The translations under genes were made by a program, and so were the position numbers. Positions 1 through 8,217 of a DNA stretch of 64,000 bases are shown here, in pieces (position 1 is the first letter of the stretch; every line of letters begins with the position of its first letter). The stretch lies in contig NZ_JADDXU010000013.1 in NCBI RefSeq assembly GCF_015163075.1, positions 1-64,000 of the forward strand. The letters are read 5' to 3'. The notes under the pieces were generated by a model. The model was not told the origin of the DNA and did not search any database. It saw nothing but the letters and a program-made list of their open reading frames with translations. The DNA comes from Streptomyces justiciae. Lineage in GTDB: Bacteria; Actinomycetota; Actinomycetes; Streptomycetales; Streptomycetaceae.

Positions 1-2
1 TC

Positions 3-662
3 CGTGTCCTGCTCGCCGACGACGAGGAACTGATGCGGGCGGGGCTGCGCATGATGCTCCACACGCAGCCCGATCTGACGGTCCTCGGCGAGGCGTCCGA
101 CGGGCAGGAGGCCGTGCTGGCCGCGGCCGCCACGGCGCCGGACGTGGTGCTGATGGACGTCCGGATGCCGGTCCTGGACGGGGTCGCGGCCACCCGGAAG
201 CTGTGCACCGGACCAGCCGCGCCGAAGGTGCTGATCCTGACCACCTTCGAGCTGGACGAGTACGTGTTCGCCGCCGTCCGGGCCGGTGCGAGCGGCTTCC
301 TGCTCAAGCGCAGCCCGCCCGAGGTGCTGATCGACGGCATCCGCACCCTCGCGGCGGGCGAAGCCCTGCTCGGGCCCTCCGTCACGCGCCGCCTGCTGGC
401 CGAGTTCGCCCGTGCCACACCGGGCGACCCCGCCCCGGAGACCGCCCGGCGGCTGGCCCGGCTGACCGGCCGGGAGCGCGAGGTGCTGCTCCTGCTGGGA
501 CGCGGCCTCGCCAACGCGGAGATTGCGGAACGGCTCCAGGTGGGCGAGGCGACCGTGAAGACGCACGTCGGCCGGGTCCTGGACAAACTCGGGCTGCGCG
601 ACCGCGTCCACGCGGTGGTGTTCGCCTTCGACCACGGCCTGGTGCGCCCGGGCGGGCGGTGA
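3..662 (+). CDS. NarL/LuxR-family response regulator (5' end outside window)
   Basis: Two-component response regulator, cut by the left edge: the frame is already open at base 3 (VLLADDEEL), so only the first few residues are missing. The receiver domain has the phospho-acceptor Asp in VLMDVRMP and the conserved Lys in GFLLK. A LuxR-type DNA-binding domain fills the last 65 or so residues (LTGREREVL to VKTHVGRVLDKL). Its 3' end lies 6 bp from a convergent paralogue with near-identical stretches. The partner kinase is not visible and would be upstream of the window. Family assignment is firm; target genes are unknown. Confidence 0.93.
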   Translation, partial: RVLLADDEELMRAGLRMMLHTQPDLTVLGEASDGQEAVLAAAATAPDVVLMDVRMPVLDGVAATRKLCTGPAAPKVLILTTFELDEYVFAAVRAGASGFLLKRSPPEVLIDGIRTLAAGEALLGPSVTRRLLAEFARATPGDPAPETARRLARLTGREREVLLLLGRGLANAEIAERLQVGEATVKTHVGRVLDKLGLRDRVHAVVFAFDHGLVRPGGR

Positions 663-668
663 ACGGCT

Positions 669-1331
669 TCAGCCGCCGACGCGGATCAGCCCGCTCTCGT
701 ACGCGAAGATGACGGCGTGCACCCGGTCCCGCAGCTCCAACTTGCCGAGAATCCGGCCCAGATGGGTCTTGACGGTCGTCTCGCCGAGGAACAGCCGGGC
801 GGCGATCTCCTGGTTGCTCAGTCCCCGGGCGACCAGCGTCAGCACCTCGCGCTCGCGGCCGGTGAGCAGGTCGAGGCGCTCGTCGGGCGCGGTGGACGCA
901 GCGGGCAGCACGAAACGCTCCACCAGACGGCGGATCACCGACGGCCCCATCATCACGTCCCCGCGCAGCACCGCGCGTACGGTCACCAGGATCTCCTCGC
1001 CGAGCGCGTCCTTGACCAGAAAACCGCTCGCCCCGGCACGCAGGGCCCCGTACGCGTACTCGTCGAGGTCGAAGGTGGTCACGACGAGCACCTTCGGCGC
1101 GTCCGGTCCGGCGCACAGCTTCCGGGTGGCGGTCAGGCCGTCCACGCCGGGCATGCGGACGTCCATCAGGACGAGGTCGGGCCGCAGTTCGCTGCCGAGT
1201 TCCAGGGCCGTGTGCCCGTCGGCCGCCTCGCCGACGACGGTGAGGTCGGGCTGGCTGTCGATGACCATGCGCAGCCCCATGCGGATCAGTTCCTGGTCGT
1301 CGCAGAGGAGGATCCGGTACGCGCCGCTCAC
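669..1331 (-). CDS. NarL/LuxR-family response regulator
   Basis: Complete 220-residue response regulator. The receiver has the acidic pair D11-D12, the phospho-acceptor Asp57 (LVLMDVRMP) and the switch Lys in GFLVK; a LuxR helix-turn-helix occupies about residues 150-215 (LTGREREVL, VKTHLGRIL). Its ATG overlaps the stop of the histidine kinase gene by 4 bp, so kinase and regulator are translationally coupled and form a cognate pair. It resembles the convergent regulator at the left edge (shared TRKLC, APKVL, LDEY, RAGASGFL), which suggests duplication. Signal and regulon cannot be read from sequence. Confidence 0.95.
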   Translation of the reverse strand: MSGAYRILLCDDQELIRMGLRMVIDSQPDLTVVGEAADGHTALELGSELRPDLVLMDVRMPGVDGLTATRKLCAGPDAPKVLVVTTFDLDEYAYGALRAGASGFLVKDALGEEILVTVRAVLRGDVMMGPSVIRRLVERFVLPAASTAPDERLDLLTGREREVLTLVARGLSNQEIAARLFLGETTVKTHLGRILGKLELRDRVHAVIFAYESGLIRVGG

Positions 1332-2524
1332 GAGACCACCGCAGGGCTCGGCAGGGGGCGCAGGACGGCCGTCACGCGGTAGCCCCCGTCGGGCGTGGGG
1401 CCGGCGTCGACGGTGCCGGCGTGGCGGGCGGCGCGTTCCCGCATCCCGGCCAGGCCGCGCCCGCTCGACGGCGGCAGAGTCCGTCGTACGCCCCCACTCC
1501 CTGCCGTGTTGGTGACGTGGACGTGGACCCGGCGGTCCGGGCCGGGCTCGCCGAGGTCGACACGGACCTGTGCCTGTGCGCCGGGCGCGGCATGCTTGGC
1601 GACGTTGGTCAGGGCCTCCTGCACGATCCGGTACGCGTCCTCGGCCACCTCCTCGGGCAACCCGGCGCGCTCACCGAGGAGTTCGAGTGTGGCGTCGGCG
1701 GGACAGCAAGCCACCAGGCCGGGGAGGTCGTCCAGGCCGTGCGCGGCCGGCTCGTCGCCGCGCAGGACGTCCAGCAGGCGGCGCAGTTCGCCGAGGGCGT
1801 CGCGGCCGGTGGCGCCGATCACCGCCAGGGCCCGGTCGGCGGCGGTGGGGTCGGTGTGCCGGGCCAGCCGGGCGCCCTCGGCGTTGAGGACCATCAGGGT
1901 GACTCCATGGGCGAGCACGTCGTGGATCTCGCGCGCGATCCGTGCCCGTTCCTCGGCGGCGGCGGCGCGCGCGAGAGCCACCCGCCGCGACTCCGTCAGT
2001 TCGGCGCGGCGGGCGAACTCGGCGAGTAGGGCGCGGCGGGCCCGGACGTACGCGCCCAGCGCCCAGGACGCGGTGAGCCAGAAGACCACGGACGCCGGCG
2101 TGAACCACACGTTCCGGTCGCTCCCGGCGGTGGCGGTCAGCCAGTCCGGCACCCACAGCAGGACACAGGACGCGGCGCACACCGCCGTGACGGCGGCCTG
2201 GCGACGCAGCCCCCGCACCACCAGCGTGTAGAAGACCGCGGCCAGCGCGATCACCCCGCGCCCCGGTTCCTGCCCCCACACATGACCCAGGTACTGCGCC
2301 CAGAACGCGGCCGTGACGACCACGGCGGCGAGCACGGGCCGGCGGCGCCGCCACAGCAGGGGCAGCACGAAGGCGCCGTAGACCGTGATCTGCACCCACA
2401 CCGGTCGCCAGCCGGACTGCTCGCGGATCACCGGGGGCACGGCCACGAGGACCACCAGCAGGACATCGGTCAGCCAGGGGTGGCGCAGCCGCCACCGCGG
2501 CAGGGTCTCCATCAGGTGTCGCAC
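1328..2524 (-). CDS. Sensor histidine kinase, HisKA_3 (NarX-like) type
   Basis: Membrane sensor kinase of 398 residues. The N-terminal 170 residues hold four to five hydrophobic segments with short loops and no large extracellular domain. The phospho-accepting His is in AREIHDVLAHG (DHp helix of the HisKA_3 family). The HATPase domain follows with the N-box (IVQEALTNVAKHA) and the glycine-rich GRGLAGMRERAA motif. It precedes and overlaps the response regulator gene by an ATGA junction, so the two are one operon. A membrane-embedded sensor of this shape often responds to cell-envelope stress, but that is inference. Confidence 0.94.
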   Translation of the reverse strand: MRHLMETLPRWRLRHPWLTDVLLVVLVAVPPVIREQSGWRPVWVQITVYGAFVLPLLWRRRRPVLAAVVVTAAFWAQYLGHVWGQEPGRGVIALAAVFYTLVVRGLRRQAAVTAVCAASCVLLWVPDWLTATAGSDRNVWFTPASVVFWLTASWALGAYVRARRALLAEFARRAELTESRRVALARAAAAEERARIAREIHDVLAHGVTLMVLNAEGARLARHTDPTAADRALAVIGATGRDALGELRRLLDVLRGDEPAAHGLDDLPGLVACCPADATLELLGERAGLPEEVAEDAYRIVQEALTNVAKHAAPGAQAQVRVDLGEPGPDRRVHVHVTNTAGSGGVRRTLPPSSGRGLAGMRERAARHAGTVDAGPTPDGGYRVTAVLRPLPSPAVVS

Positions 2525-2647
2525 CGGTTCACGCTACGGCGGTCCGCACCCGCCGCACGTCGTTCCGGAGTCGGCATAGGCGTCCTCCCGCAGGACTACC
2601 CGGCCGGTCCCGGGATACGACGCGGGGCTACCCGGCGCCTTCCGAGC

Positions 2648-3265
2648 ATGGCTGCCGTGTCGATCACTACTGAGTTCCTCAAGCGGCCCCTCATGACCGG
2701 GGCCGTGACCGCCAGCTCGCGCCGGCTGGCCCGGGCCATGACCCAGCACATCGGACTCGGCCAGGCACGGCTCGTCGTCGAACTGGGCCCGGGCACGGGC
2801 GTGTTCACCGATGCCGTGCTGCGGCGGCTCGCTCCGGACGCCCGGCTGGTCGCCATCGAGCTCAACCCCGACCTGGCCGAGCGCCTGGCCGCCTCCCGCG
2901 ACGACAAGCGGCTCACCGTGGTGCACGGTGCGGCGGCCGAGCTGGCGGACGTGGCGGGCGGGCCGGTGGACGCGGTGGTGTCCGGGCTGCCGTGGACGGT
3001 GATGTCGACGGCAGCCCGGAACCGGACGCTGGACGCCGTCGCGGCGGCGCTCGCACCGAGCGGGCGTTTCACCACCTTCGCTTATCTGCACGCCGCATGG
3101 ACCCCGCCCGGCCGACACCTCGCGGCCGGGCTCCGCGAGCGTTTCGGCACGGTGGATCGCAGCCCGGTGGTGTGGCCAAACTTGCCACCGGCCTTCGTAC
3201 ACCGGGCACGTGCACCGAAGAACCTTCGGATGCACAGGCACGACGGATCGGGTCCTCCGGCGTGA
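2648..3265 (+). CDS. SAM-dependent methyltransferase (PmtA/KsgA-like)
   Basis: A 205-residue class I methyltransferase. The SAM motif is VVELGPGTGVFTDAVL, followed by the acidic residue of motif II (LVAIELNPDLAERL) and a VSGLPW motif IV like that of phospholipid N-methyltransferases and rRNA adenine dimethylases. The short size and lack of the rRNA methylase C-terminal domain favour a phospholipid or small-molecule methylase. The ATG at 2648 is chosen because homology-like sequence (SITTEFLKRP) begins there; the longer open frame upstream overlaps the kinase promoter. It stands alone and runs into a degraded VOC gene on the other strand. Confidence 0.85.
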   Translation: MAAVSITTEFLKRPLMTGAVTASSRRLARAMTQHIGLGQARLVVELGPGTGVFTDAVLRRLAPDARLVAIELNPDLAERLAASRDDKRLTVVHGAAAELADVAGGPVDAVVSGLPWTVMSTAARNRTLDAVAAALAPSGRFTTFAYLHAAWTPPGRHLAAGLRERFGTVDRSPVVWPNLPPAFVHRARAPKNLRMHRHDGSGPPA

Positions 3266-3277
3266 GCTCAACGTCGG

Positions 3278-3452
3278 TCAGCCTCTGACCAGGCAGAAGG
3301 GATGCCCGGCCGGATCAATGAGAACCCGCCACCTGTCCTCGTGCGGCTGGTGATCCGGTTTACCCGCCGGTGGCCTGTTGATAGAACGCCGCCAGGGCCA
3401 GCGGATCAGAGCAGTCGAGGGTGATCGCGCACAGCTTCATTCGCAGGGGCAT
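3278..3452 (-). pseudogene. VOC/glyoxalase-family remnant with internal deletion
   Basis: Read on the minus strand, the start MKLCAITLDCSDPLALAAFY is the typical opening of Streptomyces VOC (glyoxalase-like) proteins. It breaks at a stop near 3364. About 80 bp further on, another frame ends with RWRVLIDPAGHPFCLVRG and a stop, which is the usual C-terminus of the same family. Roughly two thirds of the normal 115-130 residues between the two are missing. This is a deletion derivative, not a functional gene. It lies between the methyltransferase and the M1 peptidase. Confidence 0.8.
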
Positions 3453-3511
3453 GACACCTCAAGGTCGGTCGGTGATCGTTCGTGATGCACACCCTAGGGG
3501 CGACCGCCGAT

Positions 3512-4900
3512 TCACCGGATGCGGTGCTCCTTCCAGAAGGGGGCCAGGTCCTTGTCCGTCACGGACTGCGCGGCCTTCTTGAAGTCGGCGGTGGTGGAGA
3601 CGCCGTACCAGTGGTCGTGGGCGTACCGCTTGAGGAGTCGGGCCATCGTGTCCGTTCCGATGGTGCGCTCCAGGTCTGCCAGGGCGCAGGGGCCGGCCGT
3701 GTAGATGAGGTGGTACTCGCCTGGGTGTGTGCTCCAGTAGGCCATCGAGTTGGTGATCGCGCCGGATTCGCTCGGCCAGTAGACGTCCGACCAGCAGTCG
3801 CGGGTGTCCCAGCCGTAGAAACGTGCGTTGGCGTACTGGGCGAAGCTCTCGTCGAGCCAGGGTGCGCCGTACTCGTCGTTGCCCACGATGCCGTACCACC
3901 ACTGGTGGGCCACCTCGTGGACGACGGCGCTGCCTTCGTCGGTGGTGCCGAGGATGACCAGGCCGGGGTACTCCATGCCGCCGCCGAAGTCCTTGGTCAT
4001 CACCAAGTCGATCTCGCCGTAAGGGTATCGGCCGAATTCCTTGCTGAACCGGTCGACGGCGGCGACGCCGTCCTTGCGGTTGAGGCGCACACCTGCCGCG
4101 GGTGTGTTCGGCGCCCAGTACGACTTCACGCGCACACCACCGGGCGAGGTGTCCGTCGCTGTACGGAACGGGCCCGCTGCCCACGCGAAGTCCCGCACCT
4201 GGTGCGCGACGCTGTGCGTGACCGTACGTCCCGGCTCGCCATGGGTGGTCCAAGTGCGGCCCGTGGCCGGGACCTTGAGGGCTGACGGATGGTCGATCCG
4301 TACACGGAAGTCGCTCGCCAGGGCGTAGAAGCTCTCGCCGGTCGACACGTAGGGATCGAGGTGCCATCCCTTCGCGTCGTGCACGGCGAGCACCGGCAGC
4401 GCGTTGCCCAGGAAACGGAACGCTCCCTCACGGCCGAAGCGGGCGTTGCGCTGGGGCACGGTGATGGACACGTCGAAGGAGAGCGCCGTCCGCTCGCCGT
4501 GTGCGAGTGGCTTCGGCAAGGTGATGCGCAGTGCGGTGCAGTTCACGCTCAGGCGGTCCGCGGTGCCGCCGTGGATGTGGGACATCTTGACGGGGCTGGG
4601 CTTGCCCGGCCTACCGCACTTGTCGTCGCCGTTGCCCCACAGACGTACGTACACCTCACGCAGGGGCCGGTCGGAGGCATTCCTGAACGACACACGTTGG
4701 CGGCCCGCCCAGTGGGAGCCGTCGGCGTCGCTAGTCAGGGACACGTCGTAGCGAGCCCGGTCGGGCGTCGCGGTGGCGGCTTCGGTTGCCGGCCCGGCCG
4801 CGGCACCGGTGACGCCCGCCGCCACCAGCAGGGTGGCGGGGACAACGAGCAGACGTCGAACGGCTGTTGACCACCAGGCGGGTGCACGAAGAGACGACAT
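3512..4900 (-). CDS. Exported M1-family zinc metallopeptidase
   Basis: A 462-residue gluzincin aminopeptidase. The zinc site is HEVAHQWW (His328, Glu329, His332) with the third ligand Glu351 in WLDESFAQY, matching the HExxH-x18-E spacing. The substrate-binding motif is GGMEY at 307-311, a variant of GAMEN. A signal peptide covers the first 36 residues (two Arg, hydrophobic VVPATLLVAAGVTGAAA), so it acts outside the cell. The start at 4900 gives this leader directly; the frame stays open further upstream but encodes nothing family-like. It is shorter than PepN and lacks the large C-terminal helical domain. Monocistronic. Confidence 0.92.
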   Translation of the reverse strand: MSSLRAPAWWSTAVRRLLVVPATLLVAAGVTGAAAGPATEAATATPDRARYDVSLTSDADGSHWAGRQRVSFRNASDRPLREVYVRLWGNGDDKCGRPGKPSPVKMSHIHGGTADRLSVNCTALRITLPKPLAHGERTALSFDVSITVPQRNARFGREGAFRFLGNALPVLAVHDAKGWHLDPYVSTGESFYALASDFRVRIDHPSALKVPATGRTWTTHGEPGRTVTHSVAHQVRDFAWAAGPFRTATDTSPGGVRVKSYWAPNTPAAGVRLNRKDGVAAVDRFSKEFGRYPYGEIDLVMTKDFGGGMEYPGLVILGTTDEGSAVVHEVAHQWWYGIVGNDEYGAPWLDESFAQYANARFYGWDTRDCWSDVYWPSESGAITNSMAYWSTHPGEYHLIYTAGPCALADLERTIGTDTMARLLKRYAHDHWYGVSTTADFKKAAQSVTDKDLAPFWKEHRIR

Positions 4901-5057
4901 GCCAGCGGATCCTGCCACACCGGCCCGTCGCGGACCTCCCTGACGGATACCCCAGCTGTGCCAGCGGCTTTGCGGCGCGGGCATGTCGGTAACGCGACTT
5001 CGATAGATTTTCCGGAGTCCGTGGCGCTGAACCGCGGGTCTGTCGAAAGGATTGAGT

Positions 5058-5681
5058 GTGTCTGGTGAGCGGCTCGACGCGGAGTGGGTGCGCGACTGGT
5101 GCGAGCAGACCTCGTCAGCGCTCAGCGTTCTGATGCCGACGTTTCTGGAGACACACGGATTCGCTCCCGACGGCAACGTCGTGACTCTGGCAACGGACGA
5201 GAGCCATGCGGCGACGGGCGCGCTGGTGGAGCTGACGCCGATCCCCTCGGACCTGACCACCCTCTACTGGGTGATCTGCGAGGTCTCTTTGCCGGACGTG
5301 GGCAACGGATACTTCGTCCACTCGGCCACGATGGTCGCCGATCACTTCCGGGAGTATGGATCCGTCCCGATCGCTGACGAGTGGCCGGCTCTGGTGTTCG
5401 CAAGCGATGGCGGGGGCCACCTGTTCGCGGTGACGGGGAGCGGACGGGTGTGGCGATCGACGACGGCCTCCTGGTTCGACGACTTCGAGGTCGTCGCACC
5501 AAACATCCAGGAGTTCCTTGAACAGATCGGTCGAGAGGTCGCCGTCCTGGGCGAGTTGGGCGCCGCGGGCGGTCCGGAACCAGCATCCGCCGACGCATCT
5601 GGCTCAGCCCGACCGGATCACGGTGGACATCGACGGCTGGACGGCGTGAGCGGCGGTGAGGAGCGCGCCGTGGACCGTTGA
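5058..5681 (+). CDS. SMI1/KNR4 (SUKH)-like protein
   Basis: Predicted soluble protein of about 207 residues. The segment LVFASDGGGHLFAVTGSGRV resembles the core of SUKH/SMI1-KNR4 domains, which in bacteria are often immunity proteins, but no toxin gene is adjacent. The GTG at 5058 is preferred over TTG 5052 because a GAAAGG ribosome site lies 7 bases upstream. The last 26 codons overlap the 3' end of the convergent TetR gene by 78 bp, and the C-terminal 40 residues are low-complexity, so the original stop may have been lost. Family assignment is tentative. Confidence 0.6.
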   Translation: MSGERLDAEWVRDWCEQTSSALSVLMPTFLETHGFAPDGNVVTLATDESHAATGALVELTPIPSDLTTLYWVICEVSLPDVGNGYFVHSATMVADHFREYGSVPIADEWPALVFASDGGGHLFAVTGSGRVWRSTTASWFDDFEVVAPNIQEFLEQIGREVAVLGELGAAGGPEPASADASGSARPDHGGHRRLDGVSGGEERAVDR

Positions 5682-6248
5682 GGATGCCGCCCTGTCGGCG
5701 TAGCGGGCGGTGTCCGGCGGCCATACGTCACGTTCCTGGTGGATGAGGAGGCAGACCGCGCCGTGTACGCCGGAACACAGCAGTCTGGCGGTCTCAGTGG
5801 GGCTCTCCACGGGTACTCCGGCGTCGACACACGCGGCGACCTTGTCCCGGAAGTAGCGGAAACACGCGTCCTCGTTCTGGCGACTGGCCTCGGTTGCCTC
5901 GCCATCCATCACCAGTCGGTACTGGGCGGGATGGCGAAGCCCGAAGGCGATGTAGGCGACGCAGGTTTCGTAGAGGGCCGTCACCGGGTCCCGGACTCCC
6001 TGGGACACGGCTTCCATTTCGGTGAACAGCGAACTCCACACCCGCAGGCACGTGGCGTGGACGAGTTCCCTCTTCGAGGCGAAGTGGAGATAGACGGCCG
6101 GCGGGGTGACTCCCGCGCTGGTCGCCACCGCGCGAATCGTCAGAGCCTCGGCACCACCGTCTTCGAGCAGTTGACCGGCGATGTCGAGCAACTGCTCACG
6201 GAGCAGACCGCCCTGGCCCTTGGCGGCGCGAACGCGGGAGCCGGTCAC
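5604..6248 (-). CDS. TetR/AcrR-family transcriptional regulator
   Basis: A 214-residue TetR repressor. The N-terminal helix-turn-helix spans about residues 17-63 (ALTIRAVATSAGVTPPAVYLHF). The C-terminal ligand domain includes an FGLRHPAQYRLVM motif typical of the WHG-type TetR group. GTG start. It follows the thioesterase gene by 28 bp on the same strand, so both are probably one transcript starting at the palindrome 6695-6731, which is then its likely autoregulatory operator. A fatty acyl or aromatic acyl-CoA ligand is possible given the thioesterase, but that is inference. Confidence 0.9.
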   Translation of the reverse strand: MTGSRVRAAKGQGGLLREQLLDIAGQLLEDGGAEALTIRAVATSAGVTPPAVYLHFASKRELVHATCLRVWSSLFTEMEAVSQGVRDPVTALYETCVAYIAFGLRHPAQYRLVMDGEATEASRQNEDACFRYFRDKVAACVDAGVPVESPTETARLLCSGVHGAVCLLIHQERDVWPPDTARYADRAASSTVHGALLTAAHAVQPSMSTVIRSG

Positions 6249-6276
6249 AGGAAGGGGCCTTCGGGAGAGGGCGGCA

Positions 6277-6681
6277 TCAGGAGGTCTTCGGTTTGACGGC
6301 GGTGACCACCTGGGTCACCCGGGCGCACAGTTCGCCGTCGGCGTCGTGCACGTCGACCTCGATGACGGTGTTACGCCCCACACGCAGGGGGCGAGCGGTC
6401 GCGACGACGCTGGTGTGTGCCGGCCGAAGGAAGTGCGTGGTCGATTCCACGGTGGCCGGCGCGGCGCCGACCGGACCGTTGAGGGCGGCGCACACGGCAG
6501 CGCTCACGTCGGCGAGGCCCATCAACGCTCCTCCATGGAGGCCACCGCCCACCGTGGAGAGCGAATGATCGTGTGCCAGCGTGGCTCGAACGCCGGCTGC
6601 CGTTATTTCGTCGAATGCGACCCCGAGGGTCTTGGCGTACGGCGCGAGCGCGTAGACGTCTTCGGCTGCGAGTGCGGGCAC
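6277..6681 (-). CDS. PaaI/YdiI-like hotdog-fold thioesterase
   Basis: A 134-residue single hotdog domain of the length usual for PaaI-type acyl-CoA thioesterases. The motif GGGLHGGALMGLAD holds the conserved HGG and the catalytic acidic position; the second strand set is ESTTHFLRPAHTSVVATARPL. GTG start with GGGAG six bases upstream. It would hydrolyse a CoA thioester in the cytoplasm. It heads a two-gene operon with the TetR regulator and begins 14 bp from a long palindrome, so expression is probably gated by that repressor. The physiological acyl group is unknown. Confidence 0.88.
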   Translation of the reverse strand: MPALAAEDVYALAPYAKTLGVAFDEITAAGVRATLAHDHSLSTVGGGLHGGALMGLADVSAAVCAALNGPVGAAPATVESTTHFLRPAHTSVVATARPLRVGRNTVIEVDVHDADGELCARVTQVVTAVKPKTS

Positions 6682-6694
6682 GGGCTGCTCCCAT

Positions 6695-6731
6695 CTGAGT
6701 TAAGGCCGATAAGTTATCGGCGTTAACTCAG
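6695..6731. promoter_or_regulatory. 37-bp palindromic operator for the thioesterase-TetR operon
   Basis: Dyad centred on G6713: outer arms CTGAGTTAA/TTAACTCAG (6695-6703, 6723-6731) and inner arms CCGATAA/TTATCGG (6706-6712, 6714-6720). Seventeen of eighteen base pairs match. It lies 14 bp upstream of the thioesterase GTG. There is no T-run, so an operator is more likely than a terminator. Binding by the TetR protein encoded two genes downstream is inferred. Confidence 0.75.
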
Positions 6732-6795
6732 GCCGTCAATACGGGACTTCCGGCCGGGCGGACGTCTCAGGTGTGGCTCGACTGACGGACGTCGG

Positions 6796-8217
6796 CTACG
6801 GGGCTGCCCTCTTGGGGGAAGCGGCGGCCGTGTCGTCAGGTGTTGTGCCGACGCGGGCCAGCGACCGGTCGGCCGCGCACAGGACCAGGAAGACAGCGGC
6901 CACCCCGATGAGCGACCAGGCCATCGCATGCAGTCCGGAACTGGTGGCACCGTCGCGGAAGAACACCGCGCTCGCCGCGGCCGCGAACAAGGCGCCGACG
7001 TACATGAACGTGCGCAGTAACCCCGCCGACGAGCCCATGCGGGCCGGGTCGGCCTGTGCGTACAGGGCGTTCTGGTTGGCCAGCCCGATCAGCCCGTGCG
7101 GGATGCCGACGACCGCGCTGAGCACGACCAGCAGCCAGATCGGACTGTCGTCGCGCAGCGCCAACAACGCCGCGCAGCCGAGGCATTGGAAGAGCGCTCC
7201 GGTGACGAGTTTGCCCCGCACCTCGCTACGGCGTCCCGTGAGCGCGGTGACACCGATGGCCGTCACCGACAGCGGCAGCAGGAGCAGCCCGGCCTGCGAC
7301 GCGCTGAGTCCGCGGCCCTCTTGGAGCCACTGACTGAAGCCGTAGAAGAAGGCGTACGACGTGGTGTAGGCGAGGCACTGCCGGACGAACGTGGCGAGCA
7401 GCGGTACGTTCCCGCCGAGGACGCGAAGGTCTATGAACGGCTCGGCGATGCCGAGTTCGCGGCGGACGAACACCGCGCCCGCGGCCAGCGCGAGCACCGG
7501 CAGATACCAGTGTGCGAGCGCGGGGTTCATCAGGAAGAGCATCAGCGCGGTCAGCGATCCGGCGAACCACAGCATGCCGAGTACGTCGATACGTGTCGTC
7601 CCGCCCGGGGGTGTGGCCCGTGGTAGCCACAGTGCGCCCAGGACGAGGCACATGAGAGACAGCGGCACGTTGATACCGAAGATCAGATGCCAGCCGCCCG
7701 TGCCGATCAGCAGACCGCCGAGGGTTGGGCCGACGACCGCGATGACCTGGTTGGATATCGACAGCGCGGCGAGGACGCCGCTCGGGTTCTTCCGGCCGGT
7801 GCGCTCGGACTCCGAGCGCAGCAGCGACATGGACGCCGGGAAGGCCGCCGAGGTGCCGAATCCGAGAAGGACGCGGGAGGCGACCAGCACCCACAGGTTC
7901 GGCGCGAGTGTGCCGAGCAGTCCGGCCAGGCCGGCCAGGGCGGTGCCCAGCAGATAGAGCCGACGCGGGCCGAAGATGTCGACGAGGCGGCCGATCACCG
8001 GCTGGCCGACGGCCGTCGCGAGGTAGAGGCCGGAGACCAGCCATGCCGTCTGGGAAGGCGGCACACTGAAGGCGCGGCCGATGGGAACCAACGCGACCGC
8101 GAGCATCGAGGAGTTGATGGGGTTGAGGATCGAGCCCAGGATCATCGGTGCGATCAGGCGACGGTCGAAGCCGCCGGTCTCTGTCCGACGTTGTTTGCGC
8201 GCGGCTGTGCGGGTCAC
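6796..8217 (-). CDS. MFS transporter, DHA2 drug/proton antiporter type (contains TTA codon)
   Basis: A 473-residue major facilitator with about 12-14 hydrophobic helices. The N-terminus NPINSSMLAVALVPIGRAF is the usual TM1 signature of DHA2 exporters, followed by the A-motif GRLVDIFGPRRLYLLG. GTG start overlapping the stop of the 59-residue gene (GTGA), so it is the last gene of the left catabolic arm. Leu400 is encoded by TTA (7018-7020), so translation should depend on the developmental tRNA gene bldA. Export of a pathway intermediate or toxic substrate is a plausible role; the specificity is unknown. Confidence 0.9.
   Translation of the reverse strand: MTRTAARKQRRTETGGFDRRLIAPMILGSILNPINSSMLAVALVPIGRAFSVPPSQTAWLVSGLYLATAVGQPVIGRLVDIFGPRRLYLLGTALAGLAGLLGTLAPNLWVLVASRVLLGFGTSAAFPASMSLLRSESERTGRKNPSGVLAALSISNQVIAVVGPTLGGLLIGTGGWHLIFGINVPLSLMCLVLGALWLPRATPPGGTTRIDVLGMLWFAGSLTALMLFLMNPALAHWYLPVLALAAGAVFVRRELGIAEPFIDLRVLGGNVPLLATFVRQCLAYTTSYAFFYGFSQWLQEGRGLSASQAGLLLLPLSVTAIGVTALTGRRSEVRGKLVTGALFQCLGCAALLALRDDSPIWLLVVLSAVVGIPHGLIGLANQNALYAQADPARMGSSAGLLRTFMYVGALFAAAASAVFFRDGATSSGLHAMAWSLIGVAAVFLVLCAADRSLARVGTTPDDTAAASPKRAAP

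Noticed and set aside
6695..6731. The long palindrome as a transcription terminator for the exporter
   Set aside because: It is AT-rich, lacks a T-run and lies directly before the thioesterase start, so an operator fits better.
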